From: Bacteroides timonensis
GTDB taxonomy: Bacteria; Bacteroidota; Bacteroidia; Bacteroidales; Bacteroidaceae
DNA length: 64,000 nt
NCBI RefSeq assembly: GCF_000513195.1
Contig: NZ_CBVI010000097.1
Span: 53,624 to 117,623, forward strand
Direction: 5' to 3'
In this document: in pieces, positions 61,699 through 64,000 of the stretch
Layout of the letters: every line of letters starts with the position of its first letter
How positions within the stretch are numbered: position 1 is the stretch's first letter
Program-made: the position numbers and the translations under genes
Notes under the pieces: model-generated
Databases searched by the model: none
The model's input: the letters and a program-made list of their open reading frames with translations, nothing else
Told to the model about the DNA's origin: nothing

Positions 61699-62700
61699 AT
61701 GAGACGTATGTACCGTTTGTTTCGTTTCGCGCTTTCCGCTGTTCCGGCTTTTCTTGCTGCCTGTTCCGCTGAGGGTTCCCTTCCCGAAGAAGTGGCCGTT
61801 CCTTTGGAATTTTGTGCGGGGGGCGATGCGCTGTTATCTTCCTCCGTCACTCGTGTGGGCACTTTGCCGGAAGCGGCTTTCGACGCTACGGTGGTGCTTG
61901 CCATGAGGCAGGGGGAGTATTCCAGGCTTTCGGGACGGTATGAAGGCGGTCATGCCGTGTCAGTCGGCACAGACGGAGGCGTCTCTTGGCAACTGCAACC
62001 GGATGCTGCGCAGCCGGTCTATCCCGAAACGGGAGACTGGCTGTATGCGGTGGCCGTTTCGCCGAAGGCAACTCCCGATGCCGTCGGAAACGTGTCTTAT
62101 ACACTCACCGGCAAGGAAGACTTGCTGTATGCTCCGGAAATCCGGGGTAACAAGTGGGAGGGAGACCGCTTTTCGGGTAACAAAGTTCCCGGTCGTGACA
62201 AACCGCTGGAGTTTGCTCACTTACTTACCCGCTTGCAGTTCAAGGCTTGCAAGCGTCAGGCTGGTGGGCTGGCGGTTACGATTAAATCTGTAAAGGTGAA
62301 TGAAGCATTGCCGGAGGTCAGTGTGCCGTTGGCAACAGGCGAGCCGTCATTCGGTGGTACGGCGGGGCTTACCCTGCGTCCCGGAGATGGTGGCGCGGGC
62401 AAAGAAGTGCCTGCCGGTGGGACAGCCGTAGCGTTGGGCGATTTGCTTTTGCCGCCTTTGTCGGCTTTGTCGGCGGAGAGCGGTTATACGTTGGATGTCG
62501 AAACGTCAATTGGTGTTTTTACTTCCATCCCGATAGTGTTTTCCGGTGGCGATGCCGCTCTGCCTGCTGAGAAGTTGCAGGCCGGTATGTCTCACGAAAT
62601 CACTTTCTACATATCCGATTCTTCGCTGGGGGTGCTGTCTGTGACGGCTACGCCTTGGGATGCGGTGAATGTAGATGATGATTTGGAGTTGGTGCCTTGA
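61699..62700 (+). CDS. fimbrillin-family lipoprotein
   Basis: A 333-residue lipoprotein (MRRMYRLFRFALSAVPAFLA, Cys in LAACSAEG); a TTG one codon earlier is less likely. It has the same fold markers: KPLEFAHLLTRLQFKACKRQ in the middle and VTATPWDAVNVDDDLEL at the end. 20 nt from the previous gene, so one operon. Confidence 0.75.
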   Translation: MRRMYRLFRFALSAVPAFLAACSAEGSLPEEVAVPLEFCAGGDALLSSSVTRVGTLPEAAFDATVVLAMRQGEYSRLSGRYEGGHAVSVGTDGGVSWQLQPDAAQPVYPETGDWLYAVAVSPKATPDAVGNVSYTLTGKEDLLYAPEIRGNKWEGDRFSGNKVPGRDKPLEFAHLLTRLQFKACKRQAGGLAVTIKSVKVNEALPEVSVPLATGEPSFGGTAGLTLRPGDGGAGKEVPAGGTAVALGDLLLPPLSALSAESGYTLDVETSIGVFTSIPIVFSGGDAALPAEKLQAGMSHEITFYISDSSLGVLSVTATPWDAVNVDDDLELVP

Positions 62701-62738
62701 ATAAATTATACGTTGATGAATTAAAAGAATAAGTAAGA

Positions 62739-63977
62739 ATGAAAACCAAACAACTAATTAATTTCGCTTTTATCTCCGGTCTGCTATTGGCTGCCGGGTG
62801 TAGCGAGAATGAAACACCCGAACCGGTGGATAACACTCCGGTGGAGCTGCAAGTGTCTCCTCAAGTCACTTTGACGCGTAGCGTGATTGATGGGGGAACT
62901 CAAAGCGGAAGTGATAATATGATGCAAAATATTGCTGTATATGCACAGAGCACGACTACCAATACGGCAGCGAAGAGCAATAACTATGCTCTTTATACAC
63001 AGAGCGGTGGATCTTGGACCAATAATGGTACGGACAAGATTTTCCTCTCTTCCGAAGATGCTACGGTGTATGCTTATTATCCGGCATATACTCCGGGAAC
63101 GAATGGCGAATATGCCGCCACTACTCCCTTGAAACTTAGCAGCGATGCCAGTGGCAGTTCTACAATCCCCCTTACCGTTTACGAAGGAGGTAGCGGTACT
63201 GCTTCTGATTATACCATTACCCTACGTGATAATGCTGAGAAGACGTGGCAAAGTAGCGAGTGGAAAGACAACTCAACAGTCAATGCCACGAAACTCATTG
63301 CCGCCGCTCCGGGTGAGGTAGACTATATGTGGGCTACTTCCAATCCTACCCAAGTGGATAATGGAAAAGGAAGTGATGCTAAAAATGCGAGCGCAGCGCT
63401 TACCATGAAACATGCCCTTGCCTTGCTCAGCTTCAGGGTATATAATGACGGTACTTACAAGAACACGGGAGCGCTGACACAGATTAAATTGGCGAACAAC
63501 AGTAGTGGTACTACTCTGAGTAAAAGCAACGGGCATACGATGAATATCTCTACTGGAGCTATTACAAATGGTACTGCCCAGGCTGCTACATATACCCGTA
63601 CCATTTCCAGTTCCAGCTATACTTTGATAACTGTTGCGGACGCTGCCAGTGAGACGGCAGTAGCTAAAACTAAATCAGGTGATGCTAGTTATGACCCTAA
63701 TGTCGCCGCCGCCGCTGCCTCCAAAAAGGTGAGTATGCTGGTATTGCCTGCTGCTACGGTTGCCGCCAATTCAGTAAAAGCCACTTTCACCATTGACGGT
63801 GCAGACTATAGTGTAGATCTTTCCCAACCGGCTAAGGTTAGCGAAAACAATCCCTGGGAGCAAGGTAAAAATTACCTTTATACCGTTAAACTCAGCGGCT
63901 CTGCTTTGACTATCAGCTCTGTGACGGTAACCGATTGGACTGAAGAAAAGATCACCGGTGATCTGGAAATTAAATAA
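62739..63977 (+). CDS. fimbrillin-family lipoprotein
   Basis: A 412-residue lipoprotein (signal ending LLLAAGCSEN). It is Ser/Thr/Ala-rich with the family markers LTMKHALALLSFRVYNDG and the C-terminal VTVTDWTEEKITGDLEIK. The longest and last of the four fimbrillins in the window, so possibly the major or tip subunit. The operon may continue beyond the window. Confidence 0.77.
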   Translation: MKTKQLINFAFISGLLLAAGCSENETPEPVDNTPVELQVSPQVTLTRSVIDGGTQSGSDNMMQNIAVYAQSTTTNTAAKSNNYALYTQSGGSWTNNGTDKIFLSSEDATVYAYYPAYTPGTNGEYAATTPLKLSSDASGSSTIPLTVYEGGSGTASDYTITLRDNAEKTWQSSEWKDNSTVNATKLIAAAPGEVDYMWATSNPTQVDNGKGSDAKNASAALTMKHALALLSFRVYNDGTYKNTGALTQIKLANNSSGTTLSKSNGHTMNISTGAITNGTAQAATYTRTISSSSYTLITVADAASETAVAKTKSGDASYDPNVAAAAASKKVSMLVLPAATVAANSVKATFTIDGADYSVDLSQPAKVSENNPWEQGKNYLYTVKLSGSALTISSVTVTDWTEEKITGDLEIK

Positions 63978-64000
63978 TAAGTACTTATTCATAACCCATC

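Overview
The window is Bacteroides-type (Bacteroidota) DNA. It carries a CTnDOT-like mobCBA/tra conjugation system, the Bacteroidetes-only subunits of a subtype iii type VI secretion system (T6SS), fimbrillin lipoproteins, and promoters with the Bacteroides -7 box TAnnTTTG. Positions 1 to about 50,750 read as one end of a large integrative conjugative element (ICE) that also carries a T6SS. Positions from about 51,150 onward read as chromosome.

Layout. (1) 1-5,492: end of a T6SS operon on the + strand (TssG, then the trans-envelope proteins assigned here as TssQ, TssO, TssP and TssR). (2) 5,517-11,693: T6SS cargo. A TssD/Hcp tube protein with an extra C-terminal domain is followed by an AT-rich putative effector/immunity pair, two resident accessory genes, and a second AT-rich pair with HEPN-like features. 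(3) 11,812-15,533: mobC, mobB and mobA on the - strand. A non-coding region of about 750 bp upstream of mobA contains palindromes, large hairpins, decameric repeats, a promoter and a TGCAAT array, and is a candidate oriT, operator and partition region. (4) 16,288-18,160: parA, a DUF3408 gene and traD. (5) 18,615-20,797: an inserted AT-rich SIR2-like plus AbiH-like gene pair, probably anti-phage cargo. (6) 21,357-31,324: traE to traQ plus a lysozyme-like gene, overlapping stop to start, with no traP. (7) 31,543-34,845: a second T6SS cargo island (a TssD-fusion protein, a LysM effector candidate and small membrane-anchored partners). (8) 34,999-49,203: ICE accessory genes on the - strand (DUF932, M42-like peptidase, degenerate N6-methylase, J-domain protein and many unknowns). 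(9) 49,503-50,738: the ICE tyrosine integrase.

The chromosomal part has tRNA-Phe, then thiL, purine nucleoside phosphorylase, lpxK and sppA as one leftward cluster. It then has a tyrosine recombinase followed by a 278-bp segment bounded by perfect 21-bp inverted repeats. The segment holds a Bacteroides promoter that points away from the downstream fimbrial operon (small regulator, DUF3575/OmpA-like protein, four fimbrillin-type lipoproteins). I read this as a phase-variable promoter captured in the OFF orientation.

The most unusual non-coding signal is a structured element found three times (41,155-41,330; 41,732-41,899; 49,233-49,406), each time 27-32 nt upstream of a small - strand gene. 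Its internal arms are nearly identical in sequence. Its outer stem differs in sequence but stays base-paired, which is covariation evidence for a real structure. A second regulatory signal is a 26-bp identical block of decameric repeats placed just upstream of the promoters of both the parA and traE operons, which suggests they are co-regulated.
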